DNA of 64,000 nucleotides from Alkalihalophilus pseudofirmus (GTDB lineage: Bacteria; Bacillota; Bacilli; Bacillales; Bacillaceae_D), in assembly GCF_029094545.1 (NCBI RefSeq), contig NZ_CP117835.1, forward strand, positions 3,390,001 through 3,454,000. The letters run 5' to 3'. The position numbers and the translations under genes were made by a program. Shown piece after piece: positions 1 to 7,453 of the stretch. A model generated the notes under the pieces. The model was given only the letters and a program-made list of their open reading frames with translations, had not been told where the DNA came from and did not search any database. Each line of letters begins with the position of its first letter. Position 1 is the stretch's first letter.

Positions 1-693
1 ACCATTGATCAAGGCTTCAACAGGCTCTCCGCCGCGACCGTTGTCTTGATCAAGATAATGAGCCCCTTGATTCGCTAATAACTGCTCAAAGAACCAGCCA
101 TAAATAAGAATAGCAAAACCGTTAGCATCTGTTTGATCGGTTAATGTTTGCGCTGCTTCCTTGACCTCTTCAAAGGTACGAGGAGGATTTTCTGGGTCAA
201 GCCCAGCTTCTTTAAACATATCCTTGTTGTAGAACATAATGGCATTTGATGTATTAAACGGCATCGAATACAGATCACCATCTAACTCATAATAGCCTAA
301 AATATTTTCTTCAAGCTGGCTGACATCAAAACCTTCTGCATCAACAAATTCTTGCATTGGAGTGATAAAACCGCTGTCACTCATGTATTTAGTTCCCACT
401 TCGTACACTTGCACTAAAGAAGGGGCTTCCGTTGAGCCGCCAACTGCTCGTAGTTGATTTAGGAGCTCCTCATAGCTGCCCTGATAAACGGCTTCTACTT
501 CAACAGTGTCTGATTGAGCATTAAAATCTGCAACCATTTCATCAATCGCCTGCCCAGGGCCTCCCCCCATTGCATGCCAAAACGTAATCTTTTTCTTGCC
601 ATCTTCCGTTGCAGAATCATTTCCGCCGCAAGCCGCCACGACAAACAACATTAAACAGACGACCACACCTAGCCAGACTTTCCGACTCTTCAT
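1..693 (-). CDS. ugpB: Glycerol-3-phosphate-type ABC transporter solute-binding lipoprotein, UgpB-like (3' end outside window)
   Basis: I translated this open frame from the reverse strand; it starts at an ATG at 693 and runs off the left edge after 231 codons. The first 22 residues form a lipoprotein signal ending in a VAAC lipobox, followed by a Gly/Asn/Asp linker. The mature part has the family-1 extracellular solute-binding pattern (ITFWHAMGGGPGQAIDEM, LVQVYEVG, PFNTSNAIMFYNKDMFKEAG), which closely resembles Escherichia coli UgpB from memory. It is the last gene of an operon with two permeases upstream, so the likely ligand is glycerol-3-phosphate or its diesters. Another sugar cannot be excluded, because the C-terminal half is missing. 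Confidence 0.85.
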   Translation of the reverse strand, partial: MKSRKVWLGVVVCLMLFVVAACGGNDSATEDGKKKITFWHAMGGGPGQAIDEMVADFNAQSDTVEVEAVYQGSYEELLNQLRAVGGSTEAPSLVQVYEVGTKYMSDSGFITPMQEFVDAEGFDVSQLEENILGYYELDGDLYSMPFNTSNAIMFYNKDMFKEAGLDPENPPRTFEEVKEAAQTLTDQTDANGFAILIYGWFFEQLLANQGAHYLDQDNGRGGEPVEALING

Positions 694-715
694 TACCTTC
701 TCCCCTTTTTTATAT

Positions 716-1525
716 TTATCCCTTTATAGCTCCAGCCATTAACCCTTTACGAATATGTTTTAGGCCAAAGAATAAAAGCAGCAGAGTCGGCAGCAAAATC
801 ATCACTACTGCTGCCATTACCATATTCCAAGATGTCGATGATTCTTGAGCAATCATCATTTTCAGTCCAATTTGAACCGTTCTGACATCATTATTACTCG
901 TCACTAAAAGCGGCCAGAGATACATATTCCACGTTGTTAAGAAACCATATATCCCAAGCGCACTTAATGTAGATTTAGAAAGAGGCAGAACAAAGTTCCA
1001 ATAGAAACGAAATCTTGAACACCCATCCATTTGAGCGGATTCAAAGATCTCCTTAGGAATCGTTAAGAAATGCTGTCTTAACAAGAAGATTCCAAAAGCT
1101 AGTGCAAAAAATGGCACAGTTAATCCTTGATACGTGTTAACCCACCCTAAATTGAGGATCGTAAAGTAATTAGGGATGACTGTCGCTTCCCAAGGAATAA
1201 GCATCGTTGAAATAAAAAGTGCAAAGATAATTCCTCTTCCCTTAAAAGGAATGAAGACAAACGCATACGCTGCCAGACTACAGACAATTAACTGACCAAT
1301 CATAACAACAAATGAAACAATGAAACTATTAGTAAGGAACTGGAGCAACGGGACTCTATTAAACGCTTGCCCGTAACTTTCTACGCTAGGTGATGCAGGT
1401 ATGAGAGCTCCGCTGAAAATCTCTCGAGTAGACATGAGACTTGCTGAGAATGCATATAGGATGGGAAAGAAAATAGCCAATGCTGAAGCAATTAATAAGA
1501 TGTAGAGAATGATTTTTTTCATCAT
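716..1525 (-). CDS. ugpE: ABC transporter inner-membrane permease, UgpE-like (MalFG family)
   Basis: A 269-residue polytopic membrane protein with about six hydrophobic segments. The permease-ATPase coupling (EAA) loop reads FESAQMDGCSRFRFYWNFVLPLSKS, which marks the MalG/UgpE subfamily of importer permeases. The ATG at 1525 overlaps the upstream permease stop as ATGA, so the two are translationally coupled. The binding-protein gene follows after 22 bp. No ATPase gene is next to it, so a shared MsmX/UgpC-type ATPase encoded elsewhere probably drives transport (inference). Confidence 0.88.
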   Translation of the reverse strand: MMKKIILYILLIASALAIFFPILYAFSASLMSTREIFSGALIPASPSVESYGQAFNRVPLLQFLTNSFIVSFVVMIGQLIVCSLAAYAFVFIPFKGRGIIFALFISTMLIPWEATVIPNYFTILNLGWVNTYQGLTVPFFALAFGIFLLRQHFLTIPKEIFESAQMDGCSRFRFYWNFVLPLSKSTLSALGIYGFLTTWNMYLWPLLVTSNNDVRTVQIGLKMMIAQESSTSWNMVMAAVVMILLPTLLLLFFGLKHIRKGLMAGAIKG

Positions 1526-2436
1526 TGGTAGTGCACCTTCCTCTCTCCCACTTTAAATTGAAGAACAGTAAAGATAAGAATAATAAAGAATAGAACAATC
1601 GCTTGTGCACTAGCATATCCAAACCTTCCGTTATAGAAAGCCTCACGGTAAATCGAATAAACAATGAGATTTGTTGAGTTAGACGGCCCACCTCCGGTCA
1701 AAATATCGATTTGACCGAACGTTTGAAAAGAGTTAATCAACGTAACAACGCTTACAAAGAATAGCGTTGGAGATAACATAGGAAGAGTAATCTTAAATAA
1801 TTGATGCCAGTACCCCGCACCATCAATTCGGCTGCTTTCATAAAGTTCCTCCGGTATATTTTGTAGGCCGCCTAATAAAACAATAAAGTTAAAGCCAATG
1901 TTCATCCAAATGGTTGTTATGGCTACAGAAACTAAAGCCCAATCTGATGAAGTCAGCCAATTGATCCCGTCTATACCGAACACTGCTAAAATATTATTAA
2001 GCACTCCAAGTGTAGGATGAAATAAGAACAACCAAATGGTCGCCCCCGCAGCAACTGAAACTCCTAAAGTCGATGAAAAAATGACACGAAAAAAAGCCAT
2101 TCCTTTAAGTTTCTCATTTGCTATCACTGCTAAAAACAAAGCAAAGACGATGCCTGTAGGAACGGTATAAAGTACAAACTTAAATGTTGCCCACATACTA
2201 GTTTGAAAGGCACCTGACTGCAGAAGCCTAGAGTAATGTCCGGCTCCGACAAAATCTTGTGTGACCCCGCCAGCTGTGGTAACAAAAAAGCTGAAGTAAA
2301 GCGTCTTTAACATGGGATAAAATAAAAAAACACTAATGACAATTAGAGCAGGGAGCAAATACAACACACCGGAAGCGAACAGTTTCCATTGTTTTTTATC
2401 AGATTTATTTTTTGCTTTAACTATGCGTTTTCCCAT
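1522..2436 (-). CDS. ugpA: ABC transporter inner-membrane permease, UgpA-like
   Basis: A membrane permease of about 304 residues with a positively charged N-terminus and six to seven hydrophobic helices. The coupling loop ELYESSRIDGAGYWHQLFKI is typical of MalF/UgpA-type subunits. The frame is open seven codons further upstream, but the ATG at 2436 has an AGGGGG ribosome binding site seven bases before it, so I place the start there. It is first in the ugpA-ugpE-ugpB operon and pairs with UgpE to form the transmembrane channel. Substrate assignment rests on the UgpB-like partner. Confidence 0.87.
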   Translation of the reverse strand: MGKRIVKAKNKSDKKQWKLFASGVLYLLPALIVISVFLFYPMLKTLYFSFFVTTAGGVTQDFVGAGHYSRLLQSGAFQTSMWATFKFVLYTVPTGIVFALFLAVIANEKLKGMAFFRVIFSSTLGVSVAAGATIWLFLFHPTLGVLNNILAVFGIDGINWLTSSDWALVSVAITTIWMNIGFNFIVLLGGLQNIPEELYESSRIDGAGYWHQLFKITLPMLSPTLFFVSVVTLINSFQTFGQIDILTGGGPSNSTNLIVYSIYREAFYNGRFGYASAQAIVLFFIILIFTVLQFKVGERKVHYQ

Positions 2437-2463
2437 TAGAATGCCCCCTATTATCATCGAGAA

Positions 2464-2512
2464 AGAGAACCTGCTTAAAGGACAGCAACAGCTAATATAA
2501 TGGGGGTTCTCT
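2464..2512 (-). other. Inverted repeat in the ugpA leader
   Basis: Eight-base arms at 2464-2471 and 2505-2512 (AGAGAACC/GGTTCTCT) flank a 33-base loop. It ends about 27 bases upstream of the ugpA start, so a transcript entering the operon from upstream would contain it. No T-run follows, so it is not a standard terminator. It might be an operator or a leader structure. No cre or Pho box was recognised in the rest of 2520-2680. Confidence 0.3.
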
Positions 2513-2684
2513 TAATCTAAGTAAAATAAAAAAGACTGAGCGGACAGATACAAGCTAATTCATCCTATGCCTGCTAAAAAAGAATTAGTACAGCATCTGT
2601 TGGGGAATCCTTTATTTACCAAACGCTTATATAATGATCATCAACTCAAGTTTACGAGAGCTTATTGCTATATCAATATAAAAA

Positions 2685-2709
2685 AACCGCATCTATAGTA
2701 GATGCGGTT
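2685..2709 (-). terminator. Rho-independent terminator of the YusW-like lipoprotein gene
   Basis: Perfect 11-bp arms (2685-2695 and 2699-2709) with a 3-base loop, followed on the minus strand by a T6 run. It lies 17 bases past the stop codon at 2726. Confidence 0.9.
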
Positions 2710-2725
2710 TCGTTTTATATGGTTA

Positions 2726-3322
2726 TTACATAGTGTCATCTTCTTGAGAATGTTCAATATCAAGGTCTGTTCCATCATCCCAAGTGATTGTTAACTCAAG
2801 GCTGTCATAGTTCGGATCTAGACCAAAACCTTGTACAACAGCATCAATGATTTCTTCTTCACTCATAGAGCTGTCTAGTTCCATTTCTTCAAATGTAGTT
2901 TCTAGTTCAGTATACGCTTCGTCACCCTCTAATTGAGTGTCATTTACTGAATCATCAATTTCTGCACGTACTTCATCTGGATCATGTTCATACGTTACAT
3001 CATAGTTGTCGCCCATTTCATCATAGTTAACACTTAATTCAAACGTTGAGAAACCAAATGCAGTTGTTGCAGGCTCCTCGTCTTCAGTCATGTCACCCAT
3101 GTCTTCGCCCATATCATTATCTTCATCAGTGTCAGTGTCGTCACCCATTGTTGTATCATCGTCACCCATTGTGTCGTCAGTATCATCACCCATTGTGTTA
3201 TCTTCCTCTTCTACCTGATCCTCTGGTGCTGGGTTGTCCACCTCTTGATCTGTGTTACAAGCTCCTAAAACGATCGTTGATGTAATGAATGCTCCTGCTA
3301 AGATTGTTTTTGCTTTTTTCAT
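2726..3322 (-). CDS. Acidic lipoprotein, YusW-like
   Basis: A 198-residue protein starting at the ATG at 3322, which has an AGGAGG site ten bases upstream; the open frame extends further but without a ribosome site. Residues 1-21 are a lipoprotein signal ending VLGAC. Residues 22-80 are an extremely acidic linker with repeated MGDD/MGED units. The C-terminal ~110 residues (FGFSTFELSVNYDEMGDNYD to LTITWDDGTDLDIE) resemble the YusW-like domain of Bacillus; recognition is from memory. It is predicted to sit on the outer face of the membrane. The near-absence of basic residues outside the signal is typical of secreted proteins in alkaliphiles. Function unknown. Confidence 0.75.
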   Translation of the reverse strand: MKKAKTILAGAFITSTIVLGACNTDQEVDNPAPEDQVEEEDNTMGDDTDDTMGDDDTTMGDDTDTDEDNDMGEDMGDMTEDEEPATTAFGFSTFELSVNYDEMGDNYDVTYEHDPDEVRAEIDDSVNDTQLEGDEAYTELETTFEEMELDSSMSEEEIIDAVVQGFGLDPNYDSLELTITWDDGTDLDIEHSQEDDTM

Positions 3323-3468
3323 AGTAATTGTGCCTCCTAATTTGTTTAGTGTACTTATTGAGTAACCGTTATTTACTCGACTCAAACATTATTTTTAAAA
3401 AATAATTATGTGAGATTGTTAGACATTGTGTGAAAAATACACATTTGGTTAATTTCTTCAAGAACGAT

Positions 3469-3813
3469 CTAAAGAGAACTTTGGCTGCTATCCGTTTTTC
3501 CAACCGGCATAATATCAGCTAATACTTCTTTTGTTTCAGGCGATCCTAACGCATAAAGCTTCTCATATAAAACTCTTATCTCTTTTTGAGTGTGATCTTT
3601 TTCATTATCCGCTTTTCTTTCTTGAAACGGTCTTTCAAAAATCTGCTGCGGTTCAAAATCTTGATTACTGACCGATTCAAGCAAGGCGTGAATCTCATCC
3701 TTTTCATCAGGAGTTGCGTAAATCTCATATTGAATAAGATTATCCGGCGTTTCTGTTTTAGTAATACTTAAAACTGGCATATCCACTGAGACAAAATAAC
3801 GTTCACGTTCCAC
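3469..3813 (-). CDS. Hypothetical protein (114 aa)
   Basis: Starts with GTG at 3813, preceded by an AAGGAGAGG ribosome site. The product is soluble and charged, with no signal peptide or membrane segment. The N-terminal third (YFVSVDMPVLSITKTE, LIQYEIYATPDEKDEI) looks like a small beta-sheet domain, and the rest is helical (YEKLYALGSPETKEVLADI). I do not recognise the family. It is followed by the separate lipoprotein gene 147 bases away and preceded by a terminator, so it is probably monocistronic. Confidence 0.7.
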   Translation of the reverse strand: MERERYFVSVDMPVLSITKTETPDNLIQYEIYATPDEKDEIHALLESVSNQDFEPQQIFERPFQERKADNEKDHTQKEIRVLYEKLYALGSPETKEVLADIMPVGKTDSSQSSL

Positions 3814-3881
3814 TATGATCCTCTCCTTTTAGATAAGTTGTATCTGTTACTTCCTTACCCCATCTGAACGTATTTACACAT

Positions 3882-3911
3882 AAAAAAGACCAAGCACAGC
3901 GGCTCGGCCTT
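3882..3911 (-). terminator. Terminator of the 66-aa charged protein gene
   Basis: On the minus strand GGCCGAGC pairs with GCTTGGTC (two G-U pairs) around a 6-base loop, then a T6 run. It begins at the stop codon of the gene ending at 3910. Confidence 0.75.
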
Positions 3912-4110
3912 ATTCTTCACTCGTTGAACGGTCTTTTGTTTTTTCTTTTTTACGTTCTTCTTCTTCTTCATATTTAATTTCATCTAATGGAAGATCATCT
4001 ACAGGCATCACTGTTTGATCCCGCTCTTTTTGTTTGCTTCTATTTTCTTTAAAGGCTTTTGACTTATCATTTCTTTCTTTAAGAACTTTGTCTTTTTCTT
4101 TGTTATCCAA
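3910..4110 (-). CDS. Small highly charged protein (66 aa), hypothetical
   Basis: Starts with TTG at 4110, set by a GAGGAGGG ribosome site seven bases upstream. More than half the residues are Lys, Arg, Glu or Asp (KEDK, KENRSKQKERD, EEEEERKKEKTKDR), so it is likely disordered or a single helix and cytoplasmic. A middle motif VMPVDDLPLDEIKYEEEE is the least biased part. Similar short charged proteins are common in bacilli, but I cannot name a family. Its own terminator follows directly. Confidence 0.65.
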   Translation of the reverse strand: MDNKEKDKVLKERNDKSKAFKENRSKQKERDQTVMPVDDLPLDEIKYEEEEERKKEKTKDRSTSEE

Positions 4111-4165
4111 GGTAATCCCTCCTCTATATATAGGAGATTCCCTGTCATTCTTATCTTAAACCTTA

Positions 4166-4387
4166 TTAATCTTTAAACAATTTCTTAGTTAAGTCATCAA
4201 TTTTCTTTTTGAGATGTTCTGTTTCACCTTTTTCAATAACAGCTTGAAAGGACACTACATCGCCTTCTTTTACTTCAGCCGGCAGAAGAGCTTTAGGAAA
4301 ATCAAATGTCTGCCGTCCATATTCAATCACTGCAATTTCACCCTCAAACCGGTCAATGATACATTTTTTCTGGGTTGTTTTAGACAT
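4166..4387 (-). CDS. DUF3006 domain protein
   Basis: A 73-residue protein whose pattern (KCIIDRFEGEIAVIEYG, FDFPKALLPAEVKEGDVV) is the small beta-barrel of DUF3006. The C-terminus is a Lys-rich helix. In many Firmicutes this domain is encoded beside, or fused to, ComEC-like metallo-beta-lactamase proteins; here such a gene is divergently transcribed 145 bp away, which supports both calls. The role is unknown; control or binding related to the neighbouring enzyme is a guess. Confidence 0.8.
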   Translation of the reverse strand: MSKTTQKKCIIDRFEGEIAVIEYGRQTFDFPKALLPAEVKEGDVVSFQAVIEKGETEHLKKKIDDLTKKLFKD

Positions 4388-4532
4388 AGTAAGACCACCT
4401 CCACCTCTATCGTATCAGACTATCTTCCTCATTCTTCTCTTTTTTCTATAAACATATTTATAATTAATCGAATATTTACATTCCTGTGCTACATTTTTTG
4501 TGAAGTCAAATTTTTTATAAGAATGGAGTGAT

Positions 4533-5420
4533 ATGATGACGTTTGGCAAAACGACCTGGGTGAAAATAGCTTTAGTATTTACTTTTATCCTCACCCTTAT
4601 TTTATCCACAGGAACATCCATTGCAAGCGCGTCCTCAAACTTACAAGTACATTTTATTGATGTTGGTCAAGGGGATGCGATTTTAGTAAAGCTTCCAAAT
4701 GGTGAACATATGCTGGTTGATGCTGGGGATAACCATTATGGTGCGACAGTCGTCAATTACATTCAAAACCAAAACATCGCCTCACTCGACTACGTTGTAG
4801 GGACTCACCCCCATGCAGACCATATCGGTGGATTAGACGATGTTATCAATCGTTTTCTGATTGGCGAAGTGTATATGCCAAATGCTACTGCTACAACCCA
4901 AACCTACTATGATGTGTTGACAGCGATTGATCAAAAAGGATTATCTATTACACGAGCAAGAGCAGGCTTAACCCTTCTTAACACAACGGTAGATGGGAAG
5001 AACCTTTCTATCTCTATGATTGCTCCAATTAGAGATTCTTATAGTAATATGAATGATTACTCAGCTGTTATCCGTATCGTATATGGATCCACCTCTTTTC
5101 TTTTAACCGGAGATGCGGAACATTTATCTGAAAATGACATGCTTTCCTCCAATGCCCCTTTAGCTTCTACTATATTAAAAATCGGGCATCATGGGAGCAG
5201 CACTTCAACGACGGAATCCTTTTTAGACAGGGTAAATCCTAGTGCTGCAATCATCTCTGTCGGTGCCAACAACAGATACGGGCATCCAAATCAATCAACG
5301 ATTGATCGTTTGCAAGCTCGCGGTATTTCTATTTATCGCACCGATTTAAACGGCTCAATTGTATTTACAACGTCAGGTGCTGGATGGCTCGTCAATAAAC
5401 AAGCCTGGTGGAGACCATAA
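4533..5420 (+). CDS. Secreted ComEC/Rec2-like metallo-beta-lactamase-fold hydrolase
   Basis: A 295-residue protein with an N-terminal signal peptide (hydrophobic core residues 10-30, likely cleavage after IASA). The zinc-binding HxHxDH motif is at residues 92-97 (THPHADHIGG). Downstream ligands are in LLTGDAE and KIGHHGSS. This is the stand-alone extracellular version of the metallo-beta-lactamase domain of the competence protein ComEC, which is thought to hydrolyse DNA; no ComEC membrane channel is present. Two adjacent ATGs (4533, 4536) follow GGAGTG. It is 24 bp upstream of a secreted toxin-like gene, so they are probably one operon. Confidence 0.85.
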   Translation: MMTFGKTTWVKIALVFTFILTLILSTGTSIASASSNLQVHFIDVGQGDAILVKLPNGEHMLVDAGDNHYGATVVNYIQNQNIASLDYVVGTHPHADHIGGLDDVINRFLIGEVYMPNATATTQTYYDVLTAIDQKGLSITRARAGLTLLNTTVDGKNLSISMIAPIRDSYSNMNDYSAVIRIVYGSTSFLLTGDAEHLSENDMLSSNAPLASTILKIGHHGSSTSTTESFLDRVNPSAAIISVGANNRYGHPNQSTIDRLQARGISIYRTDLNGSIVFTTSGAGWLVNKQAWWRP

Positions 5421-5444
5421 CATAACCATTTAAGGAGGATTCTC

Positions 5445-6026
5445 ATGATCAAATTACTAAGAACTAAGTTTCACCTTATCCTTGTACTAGCAGCACTTGC
5501 CGTATTCTCTGCACTTCCTCAAGTGGAGGCATCAACCTACGACTGGAATATCCATCAAAATTATATCGAATATAAACATACCGGACAGACATTTAATCAT
5601 AAATCATGCGGCCAGGTAAACAATGCTTCTCAAGGCCACTTTAGATTGCCTAACACAACTTCTTCTCAGTTAATTGCCTCATACCCTGTCGATCATAGAA
5701 ATGTGCAACTCGACTTCGGCTCATGTTCAACATATGGCATCACTCATATTTTAGCAAGACACGCACCTGAACATTTCATAGGGAACCCTACAACGGTACA
5801 ATCCTTTTTTAACCCTGGACATTCGATTTCATTTTATGAATCTTTAATTTCTCAAATCATAAGTCAAAACCGTACACAAATCGCCAATAATGGCTTCACT
5901 AGCAACGGCACAGTCGTCTACGGTACAATCAATGGAACAAGCCAGCAAGTTCGCCTGGTTATTAAAGGAGGAAAAGTAATTACTATGTATCCAAATGGCT
6001 GGGGGCTCGGAGAAAGAATGTATTAA
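5445..6026 (+). CDS. Secreted BECR/EndoU-like nuclease, toxin candidate
   Basis: A 193-residue protein with a clear signal peptide (cleavage near VEA-S, residue 29). The mature domain has HILARHAPEHF at residues 101-111 and a C-terminal beta hairpin VRLVIKGGKVITMYPNG. In my reading these are the hallmarks of barnase-EndoU-colicin-RelE (BECR) nuclease folds found in polymorphic and phage toxins. Candidate catalytic residues are His101, His106 and Arg105. Cys55 and Cys94 could form a disulfide outside the cell. It has no LXG or delivery domain: it is a stand-alone Sec-exported enzyme. Start set by AAGGAGG. Alternative: a scavenging ribonuclease rather than a toxin. The family call is inference. 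Confidence 0.6.
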   Translation: MIKLLRTKFHLILVLAALAVFSALPQVEASTYDWNIHQNYIEYKHTGQTFNHKSCGQVNNASQGHFRLPNTTSSQLIASYPVDHRNVQLDFGSCSTYGITHILARHAPEHFIGNPTTVQSFFNPGHSISFYESLISQIISQNRTQIANNGFTSNGTVVYGTINGTSQQVRLVIKGGKVITMYPNGWGLGERMY

Positions 6027-6053
6027 ACGGACGTCTAAACTGGGGGTATACGC

Positions 6054-6548
6054 TTGGTTCACATTCACACATATTTTATTTTAGACAAGCCTAAGAAAAC
6101 TGAAACCGTGGAGCTTTCACACCTTACCAAAACTGAGATAGACGTAATAAAACATCAACCAGTGTTTCCGGGTTATATAGAGATAATCCACAATGATCAA
6201 TTAATATTGGGCAAAAGATACCAAGACAGCGTTGACCACTTCTGGCTTAATCTGATTGACGGGTTAGAGAAGCTGAAAAGAACAGGAGCATATTCAATTG
6301 ATTTCCTCTATCAGCCGTTAAGACTTCAGTTACTTATAAATGATACCAGGCTCTCTCTTTCTATTCTTCATGATGAAACATGTATAGAGAGCTGGGATCT
6401 ACCTAAGGAAGAAGCTATTATTTCAATGCTTCATGCTGCTGAAGAATTTATGACATTAGTTAATAAAGAAACGTTCACCTTATTCCAAACGGAAATTAAT
6501 TCTCTCCAACAAAAGCTGGTCAGCTTAAATACGTTCTATAAAATCTAA
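6054..6548 (+). CDS. Cytoplasmic partner of the secreted nuclease, candidate immunity protein
   Basis: A 164-residue soluble protein without signal peptide, starting with TTG at 6054 behind a GGGGGT site and only 28 bp after the nuclease gene. A terminator follows. The sequence (LELIDGLEKL-type helices, LRLQLLINDTRLSLSILHDE sheets, C-terminal helix) matches no family I know. Position, co-transcription and location are those expected of an immunity protein that protects the producer from its own nuclease before export. That role is inference only. Confidence 0.5.
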   Translation: MVHIHTYFILDKPKKTETVELSHLTKTEIDVIKHQPVFPGYIEIIHNDQLILGKRYQDSVDHFWLNLIDGLEKLKRTGAYSIDFLYQPLRLQLLINDTRLSLSILHDETCIESWDLPKEEAIISMLHAAEEFMTLVNKETFTLFQTEINSLQQKLVSLNTFYKI

Positions 6549-6554
6549 ACTTAT

Positions 6555-6595
6555 AAAGGCTTAAGCACTCCCAAAGGGCTGTGATTTAAGCCTTT
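6555..6595 (+). terminator. Terminator of the metallo-hydrolase/nuclease/partner operon
   Basis: Ten-base perfect arms (6555-6564 and 6586-6595, AAAGGCTTAA type) followed by TTATTTCTTTT, seven bases after the partner gene. Confidence 0.85.
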
Positions 6596-6702
6596 TTATT
6601 TCTTTTAAAACAAATTTAAAAAAATAATCTGAAAATACACTTGCATTCCTCTCATCTGTTATAGTACAATGAATTCAACAAAACAAACGGAGGCGATTAA
6701 TA

Positions 6703-6837
6703 ATGACTTACAAAGCGATGATTACAAGAAGAACTGGTATGAAAGAGTGTACGGATTGTGGAAAGGTTATTAATCAAATCCAAGAGGCTTATTTCAATCA
6801 ATGCGAGAAGTGCCTAAGACATGCAAACCACGACTAA
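6703..6837 (+). CDS. Small double-CxxC protein (44 aa), YhfH-like
   Basis: A short reading frame with a GGAGG site and ATG at 6703. The product carries CTDCG at residues 16-20 and CEKCL at 34-38, the spacing of a small zinc ribbon, and ends with His-Asp. It is flanked by a terminator on each side, which marks a real monocistronic gene. The arrangement resembles the YhfH family of Bacillus small proteins, as far as I recall. The function is unknown; a zinc-dependent nucleic-acid or protein contact is likely for this type of fold. Confidence 0.7.
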   Translation: MTYKAMITRRTGMKECTDCGKVINQIQEAYFNQCEKCLRHANHD

Positions 6838-6868
6838 ACAACATACTGTTATATAACATTTAACTATT

Positions 6869-6898
6869 AAGTCTGATTCAATTTATTGAGTCAGACTT
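6869..6898 (+). terminator. Terminator of the 44-aa zinc-ribbon gene
   Basis: Arms 6869-6881 and 6886-6898 pair over 13 positions with one mismatch around a 4-base loop, and end in TTTT. Confidence 0.85.
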
Positions 6899-6929
6899 TT
6901 CACTGAGAATATTCAGCCAGGAGGAAAAC

Positions 6930-7409
6930 ATGGAAATTATTACGGCAGATTTATGTGATGAATTTAGAGAAAAAGTAAAGATAGCAGACCCCATTTTTAA
7001 GATGTTCGGCAAAAGGAAATCTTTTTACGGCCCTATACATACGGTTAAAGTGTATGAAGATAATGTCCTTGTAAAAAAAGCTCTCCAAACCATCCCCGAA
7101 GGCAGTGTTCTTGTCGTTGATGGCGGTGGTTCAACTCGCTGTGCCTTACTCGGAGATCATTTAGCTGATATCGCCGTTACACGGAAGCTCCCTGGAATTA
7201 TCGTTTATGGCTGTATTCGAGACAGCGCGGAAATTAACCAAATGGATATTGGCGTAAGAGCCATTGCCACTCACCCTTTAAAAAGCATTAAGCAAGGCAA
7301 AGGGCTAGAGCAAGTTGCTGTTCAATTTGCAGGGATTAACTTTGAGCCGGGAGCTTATGTGTACGTTGATGAGGATGGGATATTAGTTTCAGAACAACCA
7401 TTAGTATAA
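6930..7409 (+). CDS. RraA-like protein / 4-hydroxy-4-methyl-2-oxoglutarate aldolase family
   Basis: A 159-residue protein matching the full length of RraA. The conserved metal/oxaloacetate site is visible as GGGSTRCALLGDHLADIA (residues 65-82) and YGCIRDS (97-103). In gamma-proteobacteria RraA inhibits RNase E, but many family members are HMG/oxaloacetate aldolases or decarboxylases; bacilli lack classical RNase E, so a retro-aldol or oxaloacetate decarboxylase activity is as likely. The start ATG at 6930 has AGGAGG eight bases upstream. It stands alone between two terminators. Confidence 0.85.
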   Translation: MEIITADLCDEFREKVKIADPIFKMFGKRKSFYGPIHTVKVYEDNVLVKKALQTIPEGSVLVVDGGGSTRCALLGDHLADIAVTRKLPGIIVYGCIRDSAEINQMDIGVRAIATHPLKSIKQGKGLEQVAVQFAGINFEPGAYVYVDEDGILVSEQPLV

Positions 7410-7413
7410 CTAT

Positions 7414-7453
7414 AAAAGAACAGCCCAAGCTTAGGCGCTCGGACTGTTCTTTT
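7414..7453. terminator. Bidirectional terminator between rraA-like and Mn-catalase genes
   Basis: Ten-base arms 7414-7423 and 7444-7453 (AAAAGAACAG/CTGTTCTTTT) serve the convergent genes ending at 7409 and 7453. Confidence 0.85.
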
